From NCBI GenBank assembly GCA_012934845.2, contig WNNJ02000353.1:109104-173103 (forward strand): a stretch of 64,000 nt of DNA. The letters run 5' to 3'. A model generated the notes under the pieces. It worked only from the letters and a program-made list of their open reading frames with translations, was not told where the DNA came from and searched no databases. How positions within the stretch are numbered: position 1 is the stretch's first letter; every line of letters starts with the position of its first letter. Positions 34,749 to 56,466 of the stretch are shown here, piece by piece. The stretch comes from Pomphorhynchus laevis (Eukaryota > Acanthocephala > Palaeacanthocephala > Echinorhynchida > Pomphorhynchidae). The position numbers and the translations under genes were made by a program.

Positions 34749-34924
34749 TTATTATTATTTATTATGTATATTATTTTACATAAAATGATAAGATGTTTAC
34801 CAGTTAGCGACATTATGATATGCATGACGCCGATTCGGTGAAAACAATAATTAAAAAACAAATAAACGTAGAGACATGAGATATTGGCTAAAACATCCTA
34901 ATAGTCTTATAATTGTTAACTTTG

Positions 34925-45921
<10,997 letters not shown>

Positions 45922-45942
45922 CGAGTTCAAAATGTACGTGAT

Positions 45943-46403
45943 CTATAAAAGTGTCAAAAAATTAACTTAAATGATTGAATTTTTTAACATTTAATTAATA
46001 AATGAATGATATGTTAATTTAGACAACCATTACTTGGGTGTTAGTAAGCGATTTTAATTTTTGTCTTTTTTAAACTGTATATAAAAAATATAAATTAAAT
46101 AAATATATTAAATAAATTGCAAAACTATAAATTCTAATATAATATTAAATACTATATATATTATCAAAATATATTGACAAAAATATATTTCATTACAATA
46201 CGAAAATTTATACCACTCAAATTTACATATTTTTATTAATGACTTTATCAGAATTTAAATTAGACTGACTATATTGATTCTTTGATAACTTCTGTTATAT
46301 ACAATCTTGTTTTAGTCAGACAGCATCAAAGAATTAAAAAATATAAATAAAAATGCATTTTTCAGTAATACCTTAATGAATAGTTATTTAAAAAAGGTTT
46401 ATT
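45943..46403. other. Upstream of the first visible NDR exon, nothing recognised
   Basis: AT-rich. It probably lies in an upstream intron of the kinase gene. No coding similarity is seen. Confidence 0.45.
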
Positions 46404-46870
46404 TTTACGTGGCAAATAAGTGCCGGCTCACGCTTACATGACCACAACAACAAAATAATCTAAATCATGTGTCGAAGAGGTGGGTACGGAGGCGGCATTT
46501 GAATGCAATAAAGGAGGGAGCGCAGCAGACGTCAAGTGGGAGTTGATTCCAGGCAAGTGGGGCGGTGACGAAAAAGGATCGGAGACTGTAGTTGTTAGAG
46601 TAATTGGGAACGTGGAGTAAGAGGAAATTACGGGAACGCAGCGATAGAGAGGTGGGGCGAGTGCCGTCTAAGAAAGGAAGGTCGATGAACGATGGGAAGC
46701 AGACAGCGATAACCCGGAAAGTTACGAGGAGTTGTATGCGGATGTGGATGGTGAGCCAGAGAGTTGAGCAATATATGTGGATGTGTGGTCGAAGAAACAG
46801 AGACGTAAGAGTACTATAAGCGCAGAGTTGATGATGCGTTCTAGGGGAGGATGATGGATTTTGGAGAATT
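46404..46870 (-). mobile_element. 5'-truncated LINE 3' end (subfamily B)
   Basis: The minus strand carries the C-terminal RT-side region and 3' UTR of the same LINE family. It starts from a block like VRVLFRLRRFDHISTYLAQL, runs through pyrimidine-rich C-terminal coding sequence, and ends in the terminal hairpin (GTGCCGGCTCACGC at 46420-46433) and a TAAATAAACC-like tail near 46404. The C/T-rich coding strand and about 50 percent GC contrast sharply with the host DNA. Frame interruptions are present. Confidence 0.75.
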
Positions 46871-46931
46871 ATCGAAAAGAATTATTAATCGCTAATAGAT
46901 CATTTTTCTCGCTTTGAAAAAGCGAGAAATG

Positions 46932-47754
46932 GGATCTTTTCCGTTATGCTCCCTTTGTCGTAGCAAAATAAGAATGTGCTAAAATAGCGGAATTGTAAGT
47001 ACTCTTTCAACTGACAAAATGTTTTTTGGGAGAAACAAGCACAAATTTAAATATTTAAATTTTTTGAAAAAAATTAAATATTTAATTTTATAAAATTTTA
47101 AGCGGCTTGAAGTCGGAATGACTTTTAAATATATTTGTATTATTTGCATAAATTTCCGGTGTAATTGCTATCATTGTAAAGTTTTCCAATAAATGCGCGA
47201 GAAGTTATTCAACTTTCTTCATTTTATCGAAACAAAATGATTTGAATTTGAAAAATCTCAAAAATTTCAAATATAAACATAAAATTTTTATTGCAGTACT
47301 GCAATCTGCATGTTTATAATGATCTATAATCCAAAGCTTTGGTAATTTGAGATTTTCCACATAAAGTTATTGAACATTTAATTTCAAAAACAGTAATTTT
47401 TAAAATTCTTAGATTTGATAGATCAATCGATTACTATGGGGAGTATGGGGATTTATCGGGCATTGTCGTTTAAATTTCATATACATCAAATTCATCTTCC
47501 CAACATTGTTTATCACATATATAATACAATCTTTAATCTCCCATAATACAAATATATTTAAAAGTCATTCCGACTTCAAGCCGCTTAAAATTTTATAAAA
47601 TTAAATATTTAATTTTTTTCAAAAAATTTAAATATTTAAATTTGTGCTTGTTTCTCCCAAAAAACATTTTGCCAGTTGAAAGAGTACTTACAATTCCCCT
47701 GTTTTAGCACATTCTTATTTTGCTACGACAAAGTCAGCATAATGGAAAAGATCC
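46932..47754. mobile_element. MITE with about 211-bp inverted repeats and 8-bp target duplication (hAT-like)
   Basis: The arms 46932-47142 and 47543-47754 are inverted complements (GGATCTTTTCC...TTATGC ends, then TCGTAGCAAAATAAGAATGT, and GCGGCTTGAAGTCGGAATGA inside). Flanks GAGAAATG (46924-46931) and GAGAAATA (47755-47762) are an 8-bp target duplication with one mismatch, as produced by hAT-type transposases. The 400-bp centre is AT-rich and non-coding. It is inserted just 5' of the adjacent LINE fragment. Confidence 0.8.
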
Positions 47755-49255
47755 GAGAAATATTTTGAAACGTAATCGGTTTTCAATTATTTTTAAACCA
47801 TTTCATAGTTATATCAATTTATTTTTATAATAAAGTAAAGAATAGATAATAAAATAATAGAATAATAATAGTAAAAAAGTGTAGGGGTAAATGTGCCTGG
47901 TATTACAGACTACATGACCTTTAAATTGAGTTAAAACAATTTACATTCCATGAATACTTTCTGCAGTTAAAACAATAATATAAACTAAATGGTATTTATT
48001 CATTAACTATATTCTTATTACATAATACAAAGAGTATAAACATGTAATTGTTTCTAAAAGTAGTAAAATTAATTAAATTAATAAATTACATTCGTTAACG
48101 ATCATTCGTTTTATTATTATGCAGTTTAATAATTAAACAAAATAATTATTTTTAAATTACATTGCTAATTACATTTTATTCATTAACTAAATTTATAAAT
48201 TAATATTTCTTATATTAAAAATACTTAACTTTAATTTACATAAACGCATTTTTATTTAATAAAATCAAAAGAAAAATTGGAATATAATTGTATTATTAAA
48301 TCAAATTAAATAGTAAAGTGTTTTGTATTACAAATCGCATGACCTTTGAATGGAGTTAAAACAACTTACATTCCAAATATACTTTCTACAAATAAAAAAT
48401 AACTGCTCAAATTTGAGTTTAGTAATTAATTAAAGATAGAATTACATGATAAATATTAAAGTGGTTATTTTATAACAGTAAATAATCACAGATATAAGTA
48501 CATTTGCTAAATAATGAGAAAATAAATATTAACAAATTGTTCATATCCCTTAGTAAATCCACTTTGTTATATTGGCCTTTATTATGAAGCCAAGAAGACA
48601 TCATGACCATAATATTAAATCAAGACATCTTGACCAGATTATTAAGCCAAAAAGACATCTTGACTATATTACTAAACCAAAATGACTACATGTTATTTCA
48701 AAATAAATTAAAGTTCAATTAATTAAAATGTGATTTTTATTTTATATTTCCAAAATTTTATTTCAGAGGCTAATGCTATCAAATACGAAAAACGAAAATA
48801 AATTAAAGTTTAAATAGATCATTTTCATATGGATGTACATTGCTGTTGATCTAATTGTGTTAAACATAAATTCTTAATTTTAATTTATTTAGCATAATTT
48901 GTAAATTTTAAAGTTAAATATAAAATTCAATTAAACAATGACTGTGGCAAACTAACGAAACTTTCAATACATTTTAAGATAATTGAGGTAAAAATATCGA
49001 CTATGGAAGGTTATTTATTAAATTTAAATGTTAAATTTGCTATTATGGAATTATATACAATACACCGAATAGCGCATAAGATAAACATATTTAAACTATA
49101 TTGTTGCTTAAAATCGGCTATACTTGTATACTAAGGCATAACGGTTCCGCAGACTTTTACAACCTTACGATAAGCGTTATAAAACCTAAATGCGCCATTA
49201 AAGAGATATCACTTTAAAAAATTTGCTTGTAGGCGAATGTATGAATAGTGTAGAG
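47755..49255. repeat. AT-rich DNA with two small repeats
   Basis: A segment at about 47880-47970 (CTACATGACCTTTAAATTGA, TTAAAACAATTTACATTCC) recurs diverged at about 48310-48400. A 30-38 bp tandem word built on AAGCCAAGAAGACATC and TGACCA repeats about four times at 48583-48690. No gene is recognised. Confidence 0.55.
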
Positions 49256-50069
49256 TAGTGGTCCCGACCGTCGAGCCGCAAACCGGTACCAAGATGTGGA
49301 TGAATTAGTACAGGGCCGCACCAGAAATAATGAATTATTAGAATTTTATTTATTACATTTGTATTAATATGTTTCTATTTTAATAGATTACCGGATGCTC
49401 TCGTTTTATTATTGTCTCTTAAATGTCAAATTTTAATCACCCAGTAAAATGAATAAAACGAAACATATAAAATTGGAAAGTTTGTTCCAATCATAATTGA
49501 AGTATTTTGTGCAAAGTAAAAGTCAGTGAAGAGAAAGACATACGGTATACGATTTCAAAGAAAAAGAAAGACTTTTAATAAGCAATACTGTGATTCCTAC
49601 TTGAAATATGGATTTATCACTGCAGACGATTCAAACGCACAAATCCCACTTTGAATAGCGTGAGTCGACCGACACTAATGATGCAATGAAGCCTTAAAAC
49701 TATTTCACCATTTAGGGACTAAGCACCCAGAATTAAAAACAAAAGAAGAAAAAAGCATGTATTTTTTAAAAGCATGAACATAAAGAACTAAAAAAATTAA
49801 CGAGGGCTACAACATCAATAAATAATATTGTCCAATGATACGTTCGATGTGCTATTCAATTGCTCAAAGCGTTTAAACATCGAGAGGAATATAAAATGAA
49901 AATTAATGTTCACAAATTTTCGACTATTTCAATTGTCCTTTTCAAGTGCTATGCTTTGACATGAATAAGAAAAATAGTATTTATACGACAAAAACGAAAG
50001 AAATCAACGATGAAAATTCTACCGATTTTGTAGTGTGCTAGTAGGGATAACTAACTTCAATTGTCCTTA

Positions 50070-50640
50070 TCCATCCATCGTGTTAGAATAACTATGAATG
50101 TGTATACTTTCTCTTATCAGTCGTCTGGATAGGCTGTCTTCATTTTCCAAGACCTTACAACTGGAAAAATCAGGTTCGTGATTATGATTCAGCAAATGAT
50201 TTACTAATGCTGATGAAGTATCACACTTTTTAAAGTTAAATTTATGTTGCTTAATTCTCGTGGTTAAGCCTTGTTTTGTTCGACCAAAATATTTGGCTGG
50301 ACAATTCAGACATGGGATTTCATAAGTGACATGTGTCGACTCATATTTAGGTTTGTTCGTAAATGTCAGGCTAGAATAGCTTTATTTGAATGGTATAAGG
50401 ATATATTCGATGGGTAACTGTTTTTTAAGAAGTTAGAACATCCGTCACTAACATATTCCGCAGGTATGAATACTTGTTTCTCACTCGTGGCCGTTTTCAA
50501 AGTGTTATTCCTTCTATTCTTGAGACAACGGCTAAAGCTTGGCGTATTGCCCAAAACGGGGAAATCTCTAGATTCCAACATTTCCGAGATTCGCTAGAAT
50601 TGTCTGTCTCTAGCCATTGGTATGGAACATATATAAACAG
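50070..50640 (-). mobile_element. Penelope-like element C-terminal part with GIY-YIG endonuclease
   Basis: The minus strand encodes, in order, an IPAEYVSDGCSNFLKNSYPS linker, then STHVTYEIPCLNCPAKYFGR (CxxC plus GIY-YIG core), RTKQGLTTRIKQHKFNF, SALVNHLLNHNHEPDFSSCK and RRLIRESIHIHSY. This is the Penelope-type GIY-YIG layout, with the conserved Arg, His and Glu blocks visible. It lies inside the hAT element, 5' edge near the LINE 3' end. The N-terminal RT is absent. Few interruptions, so relatively young. Confidence 0.82.
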
Positions 50641-50685
50641 TCCAATCATAAAGCGCTTCAGCGGCCATGATTTTATAATAATACA

Positions 50686-53206
50686 AATTTATTTAACGTG
50701 GAAAAAGCGAACAAGCTGCACGCTTACAAGTCCACAAAAAATGAAAAAGTCAAGCAAATAAATTGTTTAAATTGGATCGGATTTGGCGTTTGAAGCACGA
50801 CAAGGAAGTTGATTGGCGTATATGAATGGGCAGATAATTCCACGATAGAGGAGCAGCCACCAGGAAGGAGTGGAGTCCAAAGGAGGTAGAGTCGTTTGGG
50901 ACATGTAAAAGAAGGGAATTACAGGAACGCAAGGAACAGTAAACATGACGAGAATTATCAAGAAAAAGAAGGTTGAGAAATTAAGGGGTATGAGAAGTTA
51001 TAAGGCGAAAAGAAATGATATAAAGACGAATTTGTACACGACAATAAATGGTAGGCCAATCGATAGAAACAAGATGGTGGGATGTATGATCAAAACGACG
51101 AAGACGGAGGAGAATTCGGACGGCTTCGTTGATGATGCGTTGTAGGGGAAGAAAATTGGATTTAGGTGAGTTGGAAAATAGACTAAGACAATATTCGAGT
51201 CTAGAAAAAAGGAGAGAGGATATAAGAGTCATACATGAAGGGCAATCGATCAATCTATGAACTTGACGGAGGATGCGGAGAATCAAGGTAGATGAGCGTA
51301 CTTTATCTCTAACGAAAGGTTTAAGTGAAAGTCTGTTGTCGAAATGGCAGCCTAGGAAAACGAGATTATCAACGATAGGAAGAATTGTAGAATTTAATGA
51401 TTCAGAGGGAGGTTCTAAGCCGTTGCGTCGAGGTAGGATCCACATAATTTTGGATTTATTAGGATTCAGAGAAAGGCGAAGGGAAGAAATATGATTGGAA
51501 ATTGAGACAAGACAGTTGGAAGCAGCAACACTACGATCGTGAATACGATAAACAGGTGCATGAGCATAGATAAGAATGTCATCAGCAGAATTGCTTAACA
51601 TAAAAGTTAAATTTATAAGAAATCGAAGACAAATCACCGAGAAGAAGAGAGAAAAGCATAGTGCCTAATACTGAGCCTTGTGGAACACCGAACGGGATGG
51701 ACGAAGGATGTGAGAGTGAAGAGTTAGAATAGACGCGAAATGTACGGTTTGTTATATATGAAGAAAACCATGATACAGTGGGTAAAGAGAAACCATAATC
51801 ATTTCGAAGGCGACGGAGAAGAATCGAGTGATCGACGATGTCAAAAGCAGACGATAGATCAAGAGAAACTATGACACTACATAATTTATGATCGCGCAAT
51901 ATGGGTAAGTCGTTATAAACTTTAAGTCAGGCAATTTTGGTAGAGTAATTAGAGCGAGAAGCGACTTGGAAGGGAGGATATAAGTTGGAGGAAAAGAAAT
52001 ATGTATTAACTTGCTTGAGAACAAGACGCTCAAGGAGTTTAGAGAGGTTGGGAGAAGTAAGATAGGACGGTACGAAGATGGTAGTGAGGAGTCGAGAGAT
52101 TGCTTTTTGATGAGAGGACGAACAGTGGCGCATTTCCAGATGGAAGGAAATGTACGGCTACTGATGGACGAGTTGAACAATGTGGTTAGGAAGGGTGAGA
52201 TAGAGGAGCAGATATTTTTAAGCAAGTGAGTGGGAATTGGGTCAGAAGGAGAGGTTTTATTAGGTAATGACAGCAGAACCAAAGAAACTTCATCAGACGA
52301 AACGGGAAGAAGGTGGAATAGTTCTGGGAGGGAAGTATTTAAAGAGAAGAGTGGGTACAAGGGGGCTATGGGTAGTCGGAAAAGTAAATTAGATAGCTTA
52401 GTTTGTAGATAAGAAGAAAATTCATCAAGATTTATATTACAAGGGGTAGACGATCGTGAAAGAATTGAGTTTAAGATTTTCCAATGAGATTTAGAGTTGG
52501 AAGATGACTCGAGTTGATTTCGCAAAAAAAGAGTACGTTTAGTACGTATAAGAATGATATGTGAACGGCGTTGAGAAAAGTAGGATTCACGGAGATTTGG
52601 AGGGAGTAAGTTTGGAGGACGTTTAAGAAAGCGTTTATACATACAAAAAGAATGACGGAGTCGACGCTTAGAAAGACTACAGTCAGAATCGAACCAGGGA
52701 GCATGGCGCAAGCGCTGAGAACGTCGAAGTTGACTAAACAGAAGGTTATTGAGGATTGACGTAAGTTCAGTATCAAACAGAATGCAGTGATCATCGGGAG
52801 AGAGATAGTTAAGAGGAAGTGAAAAGAGTGAAGAATTGAGTAAGGCTGTGCAGAGCATAGGGATATCGAGAAGTTTCCAGGATCGACTTGGTGTGGATAA
52901 TGGTAAAGGCGGAGAATGAGGATGGGGACGAGTAAGAGTAAGAGTGACAAGGAAATGATCGGGCAAGCATGAATCAGAAATTGACAAGGAGTTATAGTCA
53001 TTGAAGCAGTTAGGAACATCAATGATGTCGAGAGCATTACCGATAATATGAGTTGTGCTTGTTGAAAGTAATTTATATTTAAATCAGAAAAAGATTAGTT
53101 AAAGTGATAGTCAGAGTCAGCCGGTCGATCAAGACGAATGTTAAAGTCACTGAGAACAAAAGGAGTATAAGACAATAAACAGTGATACATAAGATCTGCA
53201 AGCTTA
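50686..53206 (-). mobile_element. LINE subfamily A, 5'-truncated ORF2 with complete 3' end
   Basis: On the minus strand: the last part of an APE endonuclease (VLSDFNIRLDRPADSD, ISDSCLPDHFLVTLTL; 52900-53200), a connector rich in Ser/Leu/Pro (372 codons open at 51869-52987), the RT with DLSSAFDIVDHSILLRRL and FGVPQGSVLGTMLFSLLLGD (51582-51899), then ADDILIYAHAPVYRIHD and the thumb/C-terminal region (50981-51620), ending RQSTSLSCFKRQIRSNLNNL (50750-50932). The 3' UTR has the hairpin at 50707-50723 and a TTTATTTAA-type tail. RT wording places it in the jockey superfamily, CR1/L2-like. Frameshifts near 51.9 and 51.6 kb break ORF2. The subfamily-A copy at 63.2 kb is nearly identical. Confidence 0.88.
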
Positions 53207-56200
53207 TAGTTAGTATGTACATGCGTATTCCAATAAGGCAAATGATACAGGGTAAAGAGATATGTTAGGTTGACGAATAAGGATCCACATTATTTTGGAG
53301 TTGTCGGGGTTTATAACGAGATGGAGATTGGAGAGACGTTTGTAGATAGAAGAAAGACAGTTGAAGGCAGAAAAGCTGATATTGTGTATGCGATGGGCAG
53401 GTGCATGAGCATAGATTAGGATGTCATCGACGTATTGAATGATGTAAAAGGAGTAAGGCTTGATAAATAGAGAAAGATCGCCAATCAGAAAAGAGAAAAG
53501 CATGAGACCTGAGTAGAAACCTTGTAAGACCCAGCAGAAAATAGAGATGGGAGGAGAGTATGATGAATTAGAACAGATGCGAAAGGAACAGTCGGATAGA
53601 TATGAGGCAAATCATGATAGGGGAGGAAGAAAAGCGGTAACCATAGCAAAAGCGAGAAAAGAGGATATAGTGGTCGACGATGTCGAAGGTGGAGGAGGTC
53701 GAGGAAAATGAGAACACTATATAGTGCCTTGTTACGATAAATATGTAGGTCGTTGTAGACTTTCATGCAGGCGATTTCGGTAGTGATCATAGGAAAGCGG
53801 ATTAGAAAGGAGGGTACATATTGGATAAAGAGAGATACACGTTGGTCTATATTAAAATGAGGCGTTCTAAGAGCTTAGAAAGATTAGGGAGGAGTGAAAT
53901 GGAGAGATAGCTAGAAGGAAGATTGCAAGCGATTGTTTCTTATGGAATGGACGAACGATGACGGATTTAAAGTGTAAAGAGAAGATGCGACTGCATGTGG
54001 ACGAGTTAAACAAGGTGGTGTGAAGAAATGGGACAGCGATGAGCATATTGACTTAAATATGGGGGTAGAAAGGGAACAGCATGTGAGGTTTTGTTGGACA
54101 AGGGCATGAGGACAGATGAGACTTGAACAGGTGATACAGAGAGAAGACAAGGAGTTCCTGGAGGATGAAGTGAGGCGGGAAATACTAAGATAGGATGGAT
54201 ACGATGTGAGAGAGAACAACGTGGATACTATGGTCTAGAGATAAGAATAATCATAAGGATTGATGTTGCAAGACGAATAGGAGTGAGAAATGATTGAGTT
54301 TAAAGTTTGCCATAGAGATTAGAGTTGAATAAAGTAATGATTTTATGCTGTCAGAAGGAGTTGCATTTGGTACGCAGTAGGTTGATATAATACCGGAGAA
54401 GAGCAAGATAGGAATCACGGAGATACAAAGTGAGCGAGCGGATATCAAGTATGAGAAAGCGGTAATATACTCGAAAAGCGTGACGGAGTCGAAACTTTAA
54501 GAGTGGGCATTAGATGTCAAACATGAGGCACGGTGCATGCGATGGTGTGGGTAGGGCTTGAAAGGCAAGAGAAGATCAAGAGTGGATGTGAGTTCAGAGT
54601 CGAGAAAGTCGAGATCGTGAGAAGAGGAAGATGTTATTGTAAGAGAGGAAAGATACGATTTGAGTAAGGAAGAGCGGAGAAGAGGGAGATAAAGATTTCT
54701 CCAACATCGACGTATGATGGTAAATGTTTGAATCAGGGTGTGGTTGGAAGTGAGATCAAGGGTGACGAGAAAGTGATCGGAGATGGACAGTGAGGTGTAG
54801 GCAGCAAACCGATCGGAAACAGCGACGATGTCGAGTGACTCGCCAAGTATATGTATGGGGGGGGCAGAAGAGATGGGTTTGTAGTTATAGTTGGATAAAA
54901 TGTTAATGAACTGGATGGACTCGGTGGAAGAGGGACAGTCAAGGCGGATGTTGAAGTCGCCAAGAACGATTGAAGGGATCGATGACAAAGAACAGTGGGA
55001 CATAAGGTCAGCGAGTTCGGTAAAAAATAAGGATGTAGGAGCTGATGAACCAGGACGGTATACAATGGCGAGATCTAGTGATCGGGTTAGAAGAACGACA
55101 TGTGAGTAGTTCAAAAGAGCAAGGACTGAAAGGGGAAGTGATTTTGCGAATAGACATGGGGTGACGGGCGAATGCGACAACGCCGCCATGATTAGAGAAT
55201 TTAGAATTGGATAAGCTAAAGAGGCGAGCGGATTTGACTAGTGAGCAACCGGCAGAGAGCAAACAGCGGATGGAGCGGTCGTCAGAATTGGTGTCAGGAT
55301 TCGGTGAGGCAGAAGAGATCGATGGATTGCTTGGTGTATAGGTTGAGGATGAGATCAGATTTATTGAGAACATATCTAGTGTTGAGGAGGCCGAGGCGGA
55401 AACCGATAGTGGTGATGAGATGGTCTAGCGGAGAAGACACATAGGGGAGATGGAGCGCCACCGAACTTTGTCGTTGGTGTGGACAACTTGAAAATTTCCG
55501 TCGATATTTCGGATGGAGAGAGATGTTTCGCCGTTTTCCTCGCGACGGCGTTTTTCGATGCGGGCAGAAGAGATTTGAGCGATTTCGGAAGGAGTGCGAT
55601 TGAGGAAAATGCAGGTGACTGAAGAGGACATGAGTTTAAATCGTTGACAGAGGACCAAGGAGGAGTGAAAGCTATGCTTGAAAACAATTTTCAGGAGGGG
55701 CTGAGAAGGATAAGATTGAGAATATTTGGTCCGGCGGATGAATGCGACAGGAGAGATGTCGTTGAAAAATGATGGTTTATAAGCAGGAACAAGAGATGAG
55801 AGGATGGATCTGAAGGCGGAAACATCATGGTCGTGACGTGCTTGTGGAGATAAGGAGGTGGAAGGAGTGAAATTGGTGACGATGACACAACGATCGTGAT
55901 GAGGAAAGCATTTCCGAATATGAGGACGAGTGATGTGGGTGGGTGAGGTGACGATAGGCGAGCTGGCAGTTAAGGATATGAAGGGAGTAGGCTCGACAGT
56001 GGGAGACAAAGAGGATAGGGATAATATAGTGGGTGGCAAGCGATGTGACGAAGGTTATGAGTAAAAGGGTCGTGGAGGTTGCTGGAGGTGATTTTGATGG
56101 ATGAAGGTTATTGAGAAACGAAACAGGAGAGACGGAACAGGGGTGTCGGGGAGTGAAGATGAAATAGGATGTGAAGTGTATAGTGACAGAATCAGTGGGT

Positions 56201-56285
56201 GGAGAAAAGACATCAGAAACGACGGGGTAGTTTGAGTGGACGTGTTGGAGGTTGATATGTGCTTATAGGAGAGGTTGCGGACTAG
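53207..56285 (-). mobile_element. LINE subfamily B with ORF1, endonuclease and partial RT
   Basis: Minus-strand order. ORF1-type protein (55425-56039) with CVIVTNFTPSTSLSPQARHD, FIRRTKYSQSYPSQPLLKIV and FLNRTPSEIAQISSARIEKR, similar to RRM-type ORF1p. Then the APE endonuclease in shifted frames (54497-55373), with SNHGGVVAFARHP, SIPSIVLGDFNIRLDCPSST and SISDHFLVTLDLTS. Then the connector (53485-54450). Then RT with YVDDILIYAHAPAHRIHN (53210-53503). It stops abruptly at 53207 against subfamily A, so its 3' third is missing here. Several frameshifts. The 5' end near 56285 is close to the hAT right end. Confidence 0.85.
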
Positions 56286-56466
56286 TTTGTTGCCACAAAT
56301 AAGATGTGTTATTGCCGTGAAAAATATCTATGATAAAAACTATCTATGGTGTTAAAATCATGTTGTTGGTGCAATGAAGCAACGAAGTCGATAATTAAGA
56401 AACGTTAACATTGCAGATCCTTCCGACCCGGTCCGCGATAAAATTATCAAAAGGTTGGTACTGCAA

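Larger units (their letters stand above)
49256..56466 (+). mobile_element. hAT DNA transposon, broken and expanded by nested retroelements
   Basis: The left end at 49256 reads TAGTGGTCCCGACCG then GCCGCAAACCGGTACC; the right end (56420-56466) reads CCCGGTCCGCGATAAAATT and GGTTGGTACTGCAA. These are the recognisable GGTCC/CCGGTCCGCG terminal sequences of a common animal hAT group. Flanks GTGTAGAG and CTGTAGAG (49248-49255 and 56467-56474) are an 8-bp target duplication with one mismatch. Between 49440 and 49890 the plus strand encodes a decayed BED-finger/transposase N-terminus (KQYCDSYLKYGFITADDSN, ALKLFHHLGTKHPEL). Most of the catalytic region is missing, and the interior is now occupied by a PLE piece and two LINE copies. 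Confidence 0.75.

Noticed and set aside
46604-46819. 71-codon plus-strand Arg-rich frame
   Set aside because: It is the antisense of a minus-strand LINE fragment; Arg/Glu-rich antisense frames arise from its C/T-rich coding strand.
52011-52412. Plus-strand Glu/Lys-rich frames in the 51-56 kb block
   Set aside because: Antisense shadows of the LINE ORF2.
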